This document shows positions 8,589 through 16,951 of a stretch of 64,000 bases of DNA, one piece after another. Location of the stretch: positions 124,001 to 188,000 of the forward strand of contig JAAMEZ010000036.1 in assembly GCA_013322215.1 (NCBI GenBank), given 5' to 3'. The notes beneath the pieces were generated by a model. The model saw only the letters and a list, made by a program, of their open reading frames with translations. It did not search any database and had not been told where the DNA came from. The stretch comes from Martinezella rhizogenes (lineage in GTDB: Bacteria; Pseudomonadota; Alphaproteobacteria; Rhizobiales; Rhizobiaceae). Position numbers and translations under genes: made by a program. The stretch's first letter is position 1, and each line of letters begins with the position of its first letter.

Positions 8589-9611
8589 TCAAGAAGCGCC
8601 GCCAGCCACTTCATAGCCACTAATTCCCACGATTGTCGGCTTGAACGCTATGGTTTTCCGCATCGCATCCTGGTTGGTCACGACCGCATCGCGCACCAAT
8701 TGCGCCGCAACCTCACCGATGGCGCGCCTGGGCGAGCGCGACGTTGCGATCGGCGCGGGCAACGAGCTGACCAGATCCAGTCCGTTGAAGCCGGCAATCA
8801 GGATCTTCTCAGGAACTGCAACGCCCAATTCCATGCAGGAAAATAGCCCGCCACTCGCCATGTCGTCATTGGAGTAATAGATGCAATCGAGATCCGGCAC
8901 CGTCGCGAGCATGGCCATCGTCAGCTGTTTTCCAAGCGCGATCGAGGAAAAGGCATCATCGATCCGCTGCTCGGCAAACCCCATACCATGGGCATGCAGG
9001 ACGCGTTCGAAGCCGGCCTTGCGCTTGCCCGCGCGCAGATCCTGCGCCAAAGCACTGCCGACATAGCCGAACCGCCTTCGCCCCGCCGCAATTAGCGCTT
9101 CGGCCATATCCTCTCCCGCCGCACCATGGGACAATCCGACATTGAAATCGATCGGCGTGCCGTCGAGATCCATGAGCTGGATGACCGGAATATTGGCGTG
9201 GCGGAGCAGCTCCACCGTCTCTTCCGGCTGATCGAGCCCGGTGACGATGATGGCGCAGGGCTGCCAGGAGAGCATGTCACGGATGATCTCGCGCTCCTTG
9301 GCGACATCATAATCGGATATGCCAAAGACGGCCTGCATGCCGGAACCGTCAAGTCCGGCGGAAATGCCGGCAAGCACTTCCGGAAAGACGATGTTCGACA
9401 TGCTGGGAACGACGACAGCGACCAGGTTGGTACGCTGCGAGGACAAGGAGAGCGCCAGCCTGTTGCCGACATAATTCATCCGCGCCGCCGCCTCGATCAC
9501 CCTGTCGCGCGTCTCGCTGGAGACGTCGGCAACGCCACGCAGGGCGCGCGATGCCGTCATCTTGCTGACGCCCGCTTCGATCGCGACTTCTTCCAGAGTG
9601 GGTTTGCGCAT
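8589..9611 (-). CDS. LacI-family repressor of the tetronate operon
   Basis: A 340-aa LacI/GntR-type regulator. The N-terminal HTH reads PTLEEVAIEAGVSKMTASRALRG, followed by the hinge region and a periplasmic-binding-protein-like effector domain (NLVAVVVPSMSNIVFPEVLAGI). ATG 9611 places the HTH at residues 4-24; an upstream in-frame start at 9650 adds residues with no homology pattern. It is divergent from ltnD, and the 36-bp palindrome at 9723-9758 between them is the obvious operator. Family knowledge suggests the inducer is a pathway acid or intermediate (threonate, erythronate or a keto derivative), but this is inference. Confidence 0.9.
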   Translation of the reverse strand: MRKPTLEEVAIEAGVSKMTASRALRGVADVSSETRDRVIEAAARMNYVGNRLALSLSSQRTNLVAVVVPSMSNIVFPEVLAGISAGLDGSGMQAVFGISDYDVAKEREIIRDMLSWQPCAIIVTGLDQPEETVELLRHANIPVIQLMDLDGTPIDFNVGLSHGAAGEDMAEALIAAGRRRFGYVGSALAQDLRAGKRKAGFERVLHAHGMGFAEQRIDDAFSSIALGKQLTMAMLATVPDLDCIYYSNDDMASGGLFSCMELGVAVPEKILIAGFNGLDLVSSLPAPIATSRSPRRAIGEVAAQLVRDAVVTNQDAMRKTIAFKPTIVGISGYEVAGGAS

Positions 9612-9700
9612 CCCCAAGCAACCCTCGATGAACCATGGCGGCTGGCACATTGCCGCTGTTCTTCATAGAATGTTTCCTTGAAAAGGCAAACATCCACCTC

Positions 9701-9731
9701 TTGACAATTACCAGGAAAATGAGGCTATGTT
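9701..9731 (+). promoter_or_regulatory. Probable sigma70-type promoter of ltnD operon
   Basis: TTGACA at 9701-9706 is a perfect -35 hexamer. Candidate -10 elements GCTATG (17-nt spacer) or TATGTT (19-nt spacer) lie at 9724-9731, inside the left arm of the palindrome. A repressor bound there would exclude RNA polymerase. Confidence 0.6.
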
Positions 9732-9758
9732 ACCGATACCGGTATCGGTAACATAGCC
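9723..9758. promoter_or_regulatory. 36-bp perfect palindromic operator
   Basis: The 18-nt half GGCTATGTTACCGATACC is followed immediately by its exact reverse complement, centred on 9740/9741. The core ACCGATACCGGTATCGGT has the central CG step and symmetrical flanks expected of LacI-family operators. It ends 21 nt before the ltnD GTG start and overlaps the predicted -10. It is much longer than needed for one LacI dimer. Confidence 0.85.
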
Positions 9759-9779
9759 AAAAATCACAGAGGTAACGCC

Positions 9780-10688
9780 GTGCAGAACACGAAGAAGGCC
9801 GCCGTCATCGGCCTGGGGTCCATGGGTTGGGGCGCTGCCCTATCCCTTCTGAAAGCGGATTTTGCCGTCTGCGGCTGCGATGTTCGCAGCGAGGTCCTCG
9901 CCCGCTTCGCCGAAAGCGGCGGCACGCCCTGCACGACGCCGGCATCCGCCGCCAAGGACGCTGACGTGATCCTTGTCTATGTCGTCAACAGCAAACAGGT
10001 CGAAGACGTGCTTTTCGGGCAGAACGGTGCGCTAGAAACCGCTCGTCCCGCGACCACATTCCTGCTCTGCACAACCATGGCGCCGAGTGCGACGACAGCC
10101 ATTGCCGAAAGACTTGAGGCAGCAGGCATGTTCGTCATCGATGCCCCCGTTTCCGGCGGCCATGTCCGCGCGCTTGCGGGCGAGATCACCGTCATGGCAT
10201 CCGGCATGCCCGAAGCCTTCGATAAGGCATCGGCGGTGCTCGACGCCATCTCGGCCAAGGTATTCCGGCTGGGGGATCGCCCCGGCGCCGGCTCGCAGGT
10301 CAAGATGATCAACCAGCTGCTGGCCGGCGTGCACATCGCCGCAACGGCCGAGGCCATGACGCTTGCCGCCAAGGCCGGCATCGATCTGAAAACGCTCTAT
10401 GACGTGATCTGCGTATCCGCCGGCTCGTCCTGGATGTTCGAGAATCGCGGCGAGCACATCGTATCCGGCGATTATACGCCGCGTTCGGCGGTCAACATCT
10501 TCGTCAAGGACCTTGGCATCGTGACCTCGGAGGCCGGCAGAACCGGAGCCGTCACCCCCCTCGCCGCAACAGCGCTCGAGCTCTTCGTTGAAGCATCGCA
10601 AGCGGGTCTCGGTCTTGAAGACGACGCCGCCGTTGCAAAGATTCTGGCCGCCAAGAGCGGCGCCAGCCTGCCGGGTGTGAAGGACTAG
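9780..10688 (+). CDS. ltnD: L-threonate dehydrogenase (beta-hydroxyacid DH family)
   Basis: A 302-aa NAD(P)-dependent oxidoreductase of the 3-hydroxyisobutyrate dehydrogenase family. It has an N-terminal Rossmann motif GLGSMGWGAALSLLKA, the substrate-binding DAPVSGGHVRA around residue 120, and the catalytic lysine in GSQVKMINQLL. Family members next to OtnK/OtnC/OtnI oxidise L-threonate at C2 to the 2-oxo acid, and that context drives the specific name. The start is GTG at 9780 with a GAGGTAAC ribosome site. It is first in the operon; otnK follows after 3 nt. It could alternatively act on a related tetronate. Confidence 0.85.
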   Translation: MQNTKKAAVIGLGSMGWGAALSLLKADFAVCGCDVRSEVLARFAESGGTPCTTPASAAKDADVILVYVVNSKQVEDVLFGQNGALETARPATTFLLCTTMAPSATTAIAERLEAAGMFVIDAPVSGGHVRALAGEITVMASGMPEAFDKASAVLDAISAKVFRLGDRPGAGSQVKMINQLLAGVHIAATAEAMTLAAKAGIDLKTLYDVICVSAGSSWMFENRGEHIVSGDYTPRSAVNIFVKDLGIVTSEAGRTGAVTPLAATALELFVEASQAGLGLEDDAAVAKILAAKSGASLPGVKD

Positions 10689-10691
10689 ACA

Positions 10692-11966
10692 ATGGCACTT
10701 CTGCTTGGCTGCATCGCGGATGACTTTACCGGGGCGACGGATCTTGCCGCGCTGCTCGCGCGCAGCGGATTGCCCGTTTCGTTGCGGATCGGCATACCGC
10801 AGGAAAAACGCGATCGAAGCGAAACGGCGGCCTTCGAGGTCATCGCCCTCAAATGCCGGACGTCGCCGGTCGATATCGCCGTCAAACAAGCCCGGCAAGC
10901 GCTTGACTGGCTGAAAGAAGCCGGTGCGAACCGCTTCTTCTGGAAGTACTGCTCGACATTCGACAGCACGGCCGAAGGCAATATCGGTCCGATCGCGGAT
11001 ATGCTGATCGCCGAGACCGGTGCGACCCAGACGATTTATTGCCCAGCCTTTCCGGAAAACGGCCGCAGCGTCTTCATGGGTCATCTCTTCGTCGGCGAGC
11101 ACCTTCTGTCGGAAAGCCCGATGAAGGACCATCCGCTGACGCCGATGCGCGATTCCAGCCTTGCGCGGCTCTTGACGCCGCAGGTGGCCGGCACAGTCGG
11201 CCTTGCCAACCGCAACCTCGTCTCAAAGGGTGCGGCAGCGCTGAAAGCACGGCTGGAGCAACTAGGCAGCGAGGGCATCCGGCATGTGATCGTCGATGCC
11301 GTTTGTGACGATGATCTCCGTACAATCGCCGCGGCGTCCTTTGACATGCCGCTGCTGACGGGCGGCAGCGCGATTGCCGGCCAGCTTCCGCGATTCTACA
11401 TGGAGCAGGGTCTCGTCAGCCTCTCCGAACATCGACAGGCACTGCCAAAGGTCGCCGGCGGCTCGATCGTCCTATCCGGCAGCTGCTCTGCCATGACACG
11501 TCGGCAGGTTGCCAATTATGCCGACGAAGTCGTCAGCCTGCGGCTCGATCCGATCACGCTTGCACAGGAAGGCCCCGACACTGCACTGGAGTGGCTGCGT
11601 CGGCAATCTCCCGACGCGCCAAAGCTCATCTATGCCACCGCCGAGCCCGACGAAGTACGGCAAGCTCAGGAGCAGCTGGGTAGGGACAAGGCTGGGCAGG
11701 TCGTCGAGGACGCCTTGTCCGAGATTGCCCGCGCCGCCTTCGATCGCGGCACGCGCCGCTTCGTCGTTGCCGGTGGAGAAACTTCCGGTGCGATCACACA
11801 GGCGCTCGGCGTCACACATCTGGCGATCGGCCCGGAGATAGCGCCTGGCGTTCCCTGGACATTTGCGACGGTGGACGGAGAACAAATTGCACTCGCCCTG
11901 AAATCAGGCAACTTCGGCGGCGAAGGCTTCTTTACTGATGCCTTTGATCGATTGGAGGCCGCATGA
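10692..11966 (+). CDS. otnK: 3-oxo-tetronate kinase (four-carbon acid sugar kinase)
   Basis: A 424-aa protein of the OtnK/DUF1537 family, which phosphorylates 3-oxo-tetronate at O4 using ATP. The N-terminal domain starts LLGCIADDFTGATDLAALL, the DDFTGATD signature that binds the sugar acid. The C-terminal nucleotide-binding domain contains RRFVVAGGETSGAITQALG, the family's GGETSG motif. Length is typical. The start lies 3 nt after the ltnD stop, and its end overlaps otnC by 4 nt (ATGA), so the genes are co-translated. Confidence 0.92.
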   Translation: MALLLGCIADDFTGATDLAALLARSGLPVSLRIGIPQEKRDRSETAAFEVIALKCRTSPVDIAVKQARQALDWLKEAGANRFFWKYCSTFDSTAEGNIGPIADMLIAETGATQTIYCPAFPENGRSVFMGHLFVGEHLLSESPMKDHPLTPMRDSSLARLLTPQVAGTVGLANRNLVSKGAAALKARLEQLGSEGIRHVIVDAVCDDDLRTIAAASFDMPLLTGGSAIAGQLPRFYMEQGLVSLSEHRQALPKVAGGSIVLSGSCSAMTRRQVANYADEVVSLRLDPITLAQEGPDTALEWLRRQSPDAPKLIYATAEPDEVRQAQEQLGRDKAGQVVEDALSEIARAAFDRGTRRFVVAGGETSGAITQALGVTHLAIGPEIAPGVPWTFATVDGEQIALALKSGNFGGEGFFTDAFDRLEAA

Positions 11967-12613
11967 GCGAAGAAGCCGCATTGCGCGAACAGATATGTGT
12001 GATGGCCAAGTCGCTCTACGATCGTGGCCTGACGGCCGGCTCCTCCGGCAATATTTCAGCGCGCCTTACCGACGGGCGCCTGCTGGTGACGCCGACGGGC
12101 AGTTCCTTCGGACGCCTCGATCCCGCACGCCTGTCGCTGTTCGACAGCCACGGACGCCTGATTGGTGGCGACAAGCCGACGAAGGAAATGCCGCTGCATG
12201 CGGCCTTCTACGAGACGCGGCCGAAAAAGACCGGCGCCGTCGTGCATCTCCACTCCAGCCATTCGGTGGCGCTCTCGATCTTGCCTGATGTCGATGCCGA
12301 CAACATGCTGCCGCCCCTGACAGCCTATTCGATCATGAAGCTCGGCAAAGTGAAGCTGCTGCCCTATTTCATGCCGGGCGACCCGGCCATGGGCGACGCC
12401 ATCCGCGGCCTTGCCGGCAAGCGCAGCGCCGTGATGCTGGCAGCACATGGACCTGTCGTCTCGGCCAAGGATCTGGAAGCGGCTGTCTATGCGATAGAAG
12501 AACTGGAAGAGACGGCAAAACTTGCCATGCTGACGCGCGGGGCCAATCCTTCGCTGCTGACGGACGCGCAAATCGCCGATCTCGTTCGCACCTATGACGT
12601 GGAGTGGGACTGA
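11963..12613 (+). CDS. otnC: 3-oxo-tetronate 4-phosphate decarboxylase
   Basis: A 216-aa class II aldolase/adducin-family protein. In this context it decarboxylates 3-oxo-tetronate 4-phosphate to dihydroxyacetone phosphate and CO2. TAGSSGNISARL holds the glycine-rich phosphate-binding loop, VVHLHSSHSVALSIL carries the two metal-binding histidines, and MLAAHGPVVSA contributes the third. The size matches OtnC. The start overlaps the otnK stop by 4 nt. It resembles L-ribulose/fuculose-phosphate aldolases, so only the operon context separates it from them. Confidence 0.9.
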   Translation: MSEEAALREQICVMAKSLYDRGLTAGSSGNISARLTDGRLLVTPTGSSFGRLDPARLSLFDSHGRLIGGDKPTKEMPLHAAFYETRPKKTGAVVHLHSSHSVALSILPDVDADNMLPPLTAYSIMKLGKVKLLPYFMPGDPAMGDAIRGLAGKRSAVMLAAHGPVVSAKDLEAAVYAIEELEETAKLAMLTRGANPSLLTDAQIADLVRTYDVEWD

Positions 12614-12615
12614 AC

Positions 12616-13380
12616 ATGACGCGCTTTTCGGCCAATCTAGGGTTCCTGTGGCAGGAGCTTTCCCTCCCTGACGCGATCCGCGCCGCCAAGGCTGCCGGCT
12701 TCGATGCCGTCGAATGCCACTATCCCTATGACACGCCCGCTGAAGCCATGCTTCAGGCATTGCAGGAAACAGGCCTTGCCATGCTCGGCCTCAATACGGC
12801 CCGCGGCAATGTCGCGGCTGGCGACAACGGACTTGCCGCCATTCCCGGGCGCGAAGATGAGGCCCGCCTGCTCATCGATCAGGCGATCGATTATGCGGCC
12901 GCCATCGGCACACGAAACGTGCATGTGATGGCCGGCAAGGCAGCCGGCGACGAGGCACGGTCCACCTTCATCGCCAATCTCCGCTATGCCTGCCAACGCG
13001 CCGGCAAGGTGGGAGCAACGGTGCTGATCGAGCCGCTCAACCATCGCGACGCGCCAGGCTACTTCCTGCGGACGGCCGATCAGGCGCTGGACATCATCGC
13101 TGCGGTCGGCGCGGGCAACCTCAAACTGATGTTCGACTGCTATCACCTCCAGATCATGCAGGGCGATCTGACACACAGGCTGCAAACGCACATGGCGGCC
13201 ATCGGTCATATCCAGATCGCTTCCGTTCCGGACCGGCGCGAACCGGACCACGGGGAGATCGACTATCGTCACATTCTGCACCTCTTGGAAAAGCTTGGTT
13301 ATGATAGGCCGATCGGCGCGGAATATCGGCCGGCGACCACGACGGACGCAGGGCTTGCCTGGCTGCAAGCATTCAGGTGA
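12616..13380 (+). CDS. otnI: 2-oxo-tetronate isomerase
   Basis: A 254-aa TIM-barrel protein of the hydroxypyruvate isomerase (Hyi/OtnI) family. It begins MTRFSANLGFLWQELSLPDAIRAAKAAGFDAVECHYPYD. Metal-ligand regions are visible: TVLIEPLNHRDAPGYFL (Glu and nearby His), LMFDCYHLQIMQGDL (Asp, His) and IGAEYRP (final Glu). In the pathway it shifts the keto group from C2 to C3 so that OtnK can act. ATG 12616 is 2 nt after the otnC stop; a GTG at 12604 would overlap but adds nothing to the fold. A 99-nt gap follows before denD. Confidence 0.9.
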   Translation: MTRFSANLGFLWQELSLPDAIRAAKAAGFDAVECHYPYDTPAEAMLQALQETGLAMLGLNTARGNVAAGDNGLAAIPGREDEARLLIDQAIDYAAAIGTRNVHVMAGKAAGDEARSTFIANLRYACQRAGKVGATVLIEPLNHRDAPGYFLRTADQALDIIAAVGAGNLKLMFDCYHLQIMQGDLTHRLQTHMAAIGHIQIASVPDRREPDHGEIDYRHILHLLEKLGYDRPIGAEYRPATTTDAGLAWLQAFR

Positions 13381-13425
13381 GAGAACGGCCGGCATCCCCG
13401 ATGCCTAAAGGCCTTCAAAGAGATT

Positions 13426-13446
13426 CACTCGGGAATTCTCCCGAAC
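13426..13446. other. Short hairpin in the otnI-denD gap
   Basis: TCGGGA and TCCCGA pair around a four-base ATTC loop in the 99-nt gap. No T-run follows. It could be a minor processing or pausing hairpin inside the operon; weakly supported. Confidence 0.3.
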
Positions 13447-13479
13447 ACTGATATCAGCCTATTGGGAGGAAAAGCCGAT

Positions 13480-14466
13480 ATGCATGTTTTGATCTTGGGC
13501 GCTGCGGGCATGGTTGGCCGCAAGCTTGTCAACCGCATTGCCGCCGAGCCGAAAGTTTTCGGCAAGACCATCGATCGCCTGACGCTGGTCGATGCCTTCC
13601 AGCCGCCGGTGCCGGAAGCGCTTGCCTCCATATCGAAGGCCCTGACGGTCGACCTTGCGACTTCAGGCGTTGCAGAAAAGCTCATCGAAGATCGCCCGGA
13701 TATGATCTTCCATCTTGCTGCCATCGTCTCCGGCGAAGCCGAGGCCGACTTCGACAAGGGCTATTCCGTCAATCTTGACGGCACGCGGGCCCTCTTCGAA
13801 GCTATTCGCCAACAGGGCCTGAAATCCGCCTATACACCACGCGTCATCTTCGCCTCCTCCATCGCCGTGTTCGGCACCCCCTTCCCTGAGGTTATCGGCG
13901 ACGAATTCCTGACTGCGCCACTAACGAGCTACGGCACCCAGAAGGCGATTGCCGAACTCCTGCTCGCCGACTATTCACGCCGCGGCATTTTCGATGGCTT
14001 AGGCATCAGATTGCCGACCATCTGTGTTCGGCCCGGCGCCCCGAACAAGGCGGCCTCCGGCTTCTTTTCCAACATCCTGCGCGAACCACTTGTCGGCAGG
14101 CAAGCCATTCTGCCGGTCAGCGACACGGTACGACACTGGTTTGCGAGCCCGCGTTCGGCGGTCGGTTTCTTCGTGCATGCCACAACGCTCGATACGGCGA
14201 AGGTGGGGCCGCGGCGCAATCTCACCATGCCCGGGCTCTCGGCGCTCGTTTCCGATGAGATCGATGCCTTGCGCCGTGTCGGCGGCGACAAGGCTGTTGC
14301 GCTCATCCGCCGGGAACCGGACCCGGTGATCGAGCGCATCGTTTCCGGCTGGGCGACGCAATTCGATGCCAGACGCGCGAGCGATCTCGGCTTCAAGGCT
14401 GAGCAGAGCTTTGACGAGATCGTGCAGGCACATATCGAAGACGAACTGGAAGGAAGAGTTGCATGA
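13480..14466 (+). CDS. denD: D-erythronate dehydrogenase
   Basis: A 328-aa extended-SDR (NAD-dependent epimerase/dehydratase-type) protein. The Rossmann motif is GAAGMVGRKLVNRI at residues 7-20. FASSIAVFG carries the catalytic Ser region, and LTSYGTQKAIAELLL holds the YxxxK dyad. RLPTICVRPGAPNKAASGFFSNILREPL matches the substrate region of DenD proteins, which oxidise D-erythronate to 2-oxo-erythronate. ATG 13480 has a GGGAGGA ribosome site 9 nt upstream, better than the in-frame start at 13462. With ltnD this gives the operon entry points for both L-threonate and D-erythronate. Confidence 0.87.
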   Translation: MHVLILGAAGMVGRKLVNRIAAEPKVFGKTIDRLTLVDAFQPPVPEALASISKALTVDLATSGVAEKLIEDRPDMIFHLAAIVSGEAEADFDKGYSVNLDGTRALFEAIRQQGLKSAYTPRVIFASSIAVFGTPFPEVIGDEFLTAPLTSYGTQKAIAELLLADYSRRGIFDGLGIRLPTICVRPGAPNKAASGFFSNILREPLVGRQAILPVSDTVRHWFASPRSAVGFFVHATTLDTAKVGPRRNLTMPGLSALVSDEIDALRRVGGDKAVALIRREPDPVIERIVSGWATQFDARRASDLGFKAEQSFDEIVQAHIEDELEGRVA

Positions 14467-15239
14467 TGGAGGTGTCAGCGCACACACAGACCACAACCGC
14501 ATTGGTGACCGGCGGCGGCACGGGCATTGGTCGGGCCATCGCCAAGGCACTCGGCTCGGCGGGCTTCAAGGTCGTCATCTCGGGGCGGCGTTCGGACATT
14601 CTCGAAAAAGCCGCGCACGAGCTCTCCGAAGAAACCGGGGCGGAATTTCTTGCGGTTGCGGCCGATGTCAGCGACCCCACGTCAGTTCGCGGCCTCTTCG
14701 ATGCGATCTCCGACCGTTATGGCCGCCTCGACCTTCTGGTCAACAATGCCGGCATGGGCCTGCCGGCCGTGCCGATGGAAGAGCTGAGCTTCGAGCAATG
14801 GAACGCCATTCTCGGCGCTAACCTGACCGGTGCATTCCTGTGCACGCAGCAGGCCTTCCGTCTGATGAAAGCCCAGGTGCCGCAAGGCGGCCGCATCATC
14901 AACAACGGCTCGATCTCGGCAACCACGCCGCGGCCGCATTCGGCACCCTATACGGCCACGAAACACGCAATCACCGGCCTGACAAAATCGACGGCACTCG
15001 ACGGCCGTCCCTTCGATATCGCCTGTGGCCAGATCGATATCGGCAACGCCGCCACCGACATGACGGCGAGAATGAGTGCCGGCGTATTGCAGGCAAGTGG
15101 CGAAACCGCAGCCGAACCGACGATCTCGGCAGAGCATGTCGCCCGCGCAGTCGTCTACATGGCAACCCTGCCGCTTGATGCCAACGTTCTGTCGATGACG
15201 GTCATGGCAACAAAAATGCCGCTCGTCGGCAGAGGATGA
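14463..15239 (+). CDS. SDR-family oxidoreductase in tetronate operon
   Basis: A 258-aa classical short-chain dehydrogenase. It has TGGGTGIGRAIAKAL (cofactor), LLVNNAGMG, a serine in NNGSISATTPRPHSAP, and the catalytic YTATK. The arginine of SGRR after strand 2 suggests NADP preference. The start overlaps the denD stop by 4 nt, so it is the translationally coupled last gene of the operon. The canonical pathway does not need it; it might oxidise an upstream polyol or lactone-related precursor, or reduce an aldehyde. The substrate cannot be read from sequence. Confidence 0.85.
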   Translation: MMEVSAHTQTTTALVTGGGTGIGRAIAKALGSAGFKVVISGRRSDILEKAAHELSEETGAEFLAVAADVSDPTSVRGLFDAISDRYGRLDLLVNNAGMGLPAVPMEELSFEQWNAILGANLTGAFLCTQQAFRLMKAQVPQGGRIINNGSISATTPRPHSAPYTATKHAITGLTKSTALDGRPFDIACGQIDIGNAATDMTARMSAGVLQASGETAAEPTISAEHVARAVVYMATLPLDANVLSMTVMATKMPLVGRG

Positions 15240-15245
15240 GGTCTC

Positions 15246-15274
15246 GTCCGCAGCGTTGGTCGGGCGCTGCGGAC
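15246..15274 (+). terminator. Stem-loop ending the tetronate operon
   Basis: GTCCGCAGCG and CGCTGCGGAC form a perfect 10-bp stem around a 9-nt loop, 7 nt after the final SDR stop and before the convergent protease gene. The T-rich tract is weak (CAGTTATAT), so it may serve both directions. Confidence 0.65.
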
Positions 15275-15294
15275 CAGTTATATGGCTTATCGGC

Positions 15295-16257
15295 CTAGAT
15301 GGCGGGCCGCGCGGAAGGCTTCACCTGCCTGCGCTCGATCAAACCGCCGACGCTGAAGATCAAGACCTCGATCTCCGTATCGATCTTGTCGCCATCAAGC
15401 AGCCGGACGACGTCGTCTATGCCTGATACCGGATGGCCGTCGATGGCAAGCAGGTAGTCGCCCTCCTGCAACCCGCCCTTTTCGGCCGGACTATCCTTCT
15501 CGACGCGGCGCAGACGCACCGCCGTCGAATGCGTAATGCCGGCCTCCAGCGCAATGCGCCGATGCAGCTCCACCGTATCGGCGGCGATGCCGATATAGGC
15601 GCGCCGGACATGACCGAAGCGCAGGATTTCGGACACCACATGCTTGGCGGTGTTCGAGGCGACCGAGAAAGCGATGCTCTGCGCACCCTGGATGACAGCC
15701 GTGTTGACGCCGATCACCTCACCCGCGGAAGAGACCAGCGGACCGCCCGAATTGCCGGGGTTGAGGGCTGCATCCGTCTGGATGATGTCTTCCATCAAGC
15801 GCCCGCTTGCCGCGCGCATCGACCTGCCAAGCGCCGAAACGATGCCGGCGGTCACGGTCCATTCGAAACCCAGCGGATTGCCGATGGCAATCGCGATATG
15901 GCCGCGTTTCAGCGACTTGGAATCGCCGAGCCTTGCCCAATTGCCCGGCCAGTCATTGGCACGAATGAGCGCAAGGTCGGTATCCGGATCGCGCCCGAGC
16001 ACCCTTCCCTCGACGGTCGCCCCTTCCGGAGTCTTGATGCGCACGGCCTTGGCGTCGTCGACGACATGATTGTTTGTCACGACCAGACCGTCAGGCGAAA
16101 TGGCAAAGCCGGAACCATGTCCGGCACGGCCGTCCAATCGCTCGATCCGGCTGACAGCCGGCCCGACGAGATCGACGGCACTCGATACCGATTGGGAATA
16201 GGCGTCCAGCAGCCCGGCATCTGATGACGGCTGGATGTCACGATCAATGAAGCCCAT
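15295..16257 (-). CDS. HtrA-like S1C serine protease with PDZ
   Basis: A 320-aa trypsin-like protease. The catalytic triad is visible: His64 in VVTNNHVVDD, Asp94 in PDTDLALI and Ser170 in NPGNSGGPL. A PDZ domain occupies roughly residues 205-310 (SPAEKGGLQEGDYLLAIDGHPVSGIDDVV). Unlike DegP/DegQ there is no signal peptide or N-terminal membrane helix: the protein starts MGFIDRDIQPSSDAGLLDAYSQ. A cytoplasmic protease is therefore suggested, or an unconventional export route. It stands alone, convergent with the tetronate operon. Confidence 0.88.
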   Translation of the reverse strand: MGFIDRDIQPSSDAGLLDAYSQSVSSAVDLVGPAVSRIERLDGRAGHGSGFAISPDGLVVTNNHVVDDAKAVRIKTPEGATVEGRVLGRDPDTDLALIRANDWPGNWARLGDSKSLKRGHIAIAIGNPLGFEWTVTAGIVSALGRSMRAASGRLMEDIIQTDAALNPGNSGGPLVSSAGEVIGVNTAVIQGAQSIAFSVASNTAKHVVSEILRFGHVRRAYIGIAADTVELHRRIALEAGITHSTAVRLRRVEKDSPAEKGGLQEGDYLLAIDGHPVSGIDDVVRLLDGDKIDTEIEVLIFSVGGLIERRQVKPSARPAI

Positions 16258-16429
16258 GAAAACTCCTCCGACGCGGACGCGTCGCTATGAGGACCGGCAG
16301 CAACTGTTTGAAGGCAGGAGGCTGTCAGTTCGACAGATTGAAGTAGTGACTATTCAAATGAGATGTCACCCTATCGAGTTCAAGGGCCGACTGAAGACAC
16401 GCATTCAACCCACCTTTCGGTGACCGGAA

Positions 16430-16924
16430 TCAGCTTTTGTCTTGCCGTAACAGCCGCTCGAGTTCCCGCTCCTGCATCTCGATGGCTTGCGTGATGAACC
16501 GCAAGACCACCTGTTTTTCCGTATCGGAAAACTGTTTGAGCATCTGCGTGCCGGCCTCTTCGATGGGGCCATAGGCTTCCCGTCCCAGCCTGATCGCCTT
16601 CTCGGACGGCGCAACCAGCACACGACGCCGGTCGTTCGGATCGGGAACGCGATGGAGAAGGCCCCGCGCTGAAAGGCGATCGATCAGCGCCGTAACCGAG
16701 GGAGGCGCCAGGCCGATAGCCTTGGCGACGGCGTTCGCAGGCTGCGGCGCGCGCATGATCACGCTGAGACAGCGCCGCTCGGCGCTGTTCAGCCCATGCA
16801 GCTTGCCGAAGGTTTCGTCGAAGCTCTCCGTCGCCTCCTGCCAGCGCATGCAGGCGAGGCTGATGGCTTCCACGAGGTGGCGTTCATCTTCATTTGACTT
16901 TTGTTCGATCATCGAATAATTCAT
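16430..16924 (-). CDS. MarR-family transcriptional regulator
   Basis: A 164-aa winged-helix regulator. LNSAERRCLSVIMRAPQPANAVAKAIGLAPPSVTALIDRLSARGLLHRVPDPNDRRRVLVAPSEKA is the full MarR wHTH with its DxRxxR wing. The gene is divergent from the FAD monooxygenase with only 27 nt between start codons, so it almost certainly controls both. Binding of an aromatic or lipophilic ligand is the family norm; the ligand here is unknown. Confidence 0.9.
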   Translation of the reverse strand: MNYSMIEQKSNEDERHLVEAISLACMRWQEATESFDETFGKLHGLNSAERRCLSVIMRAPQPANAVAKAIGLAPPSVTALIDRLSARGLLHRVPDPNDRRRVLVAPSEKAIRLGREAYGPIEEAGTQMLKQFSDTEKQVVLRFITQAIEMQERELERLLRQDKS

Positions 16925-16951
16925 TTATCAAACTATTAGAAGGAAAAACCA
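16908..16951. promoter_or_regulatory. MarR/monooxygenase divergent control region
   Basis: The AT-rich segment between the two starts contains an imperfect inverted repeat around ATAGTTTGATAAATGAATTA, a plausible MarR operator. With only 27 nt between genes, the promoters must overlap the coding ends. Supported by layout more than by motif. Confidence 0.4.
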
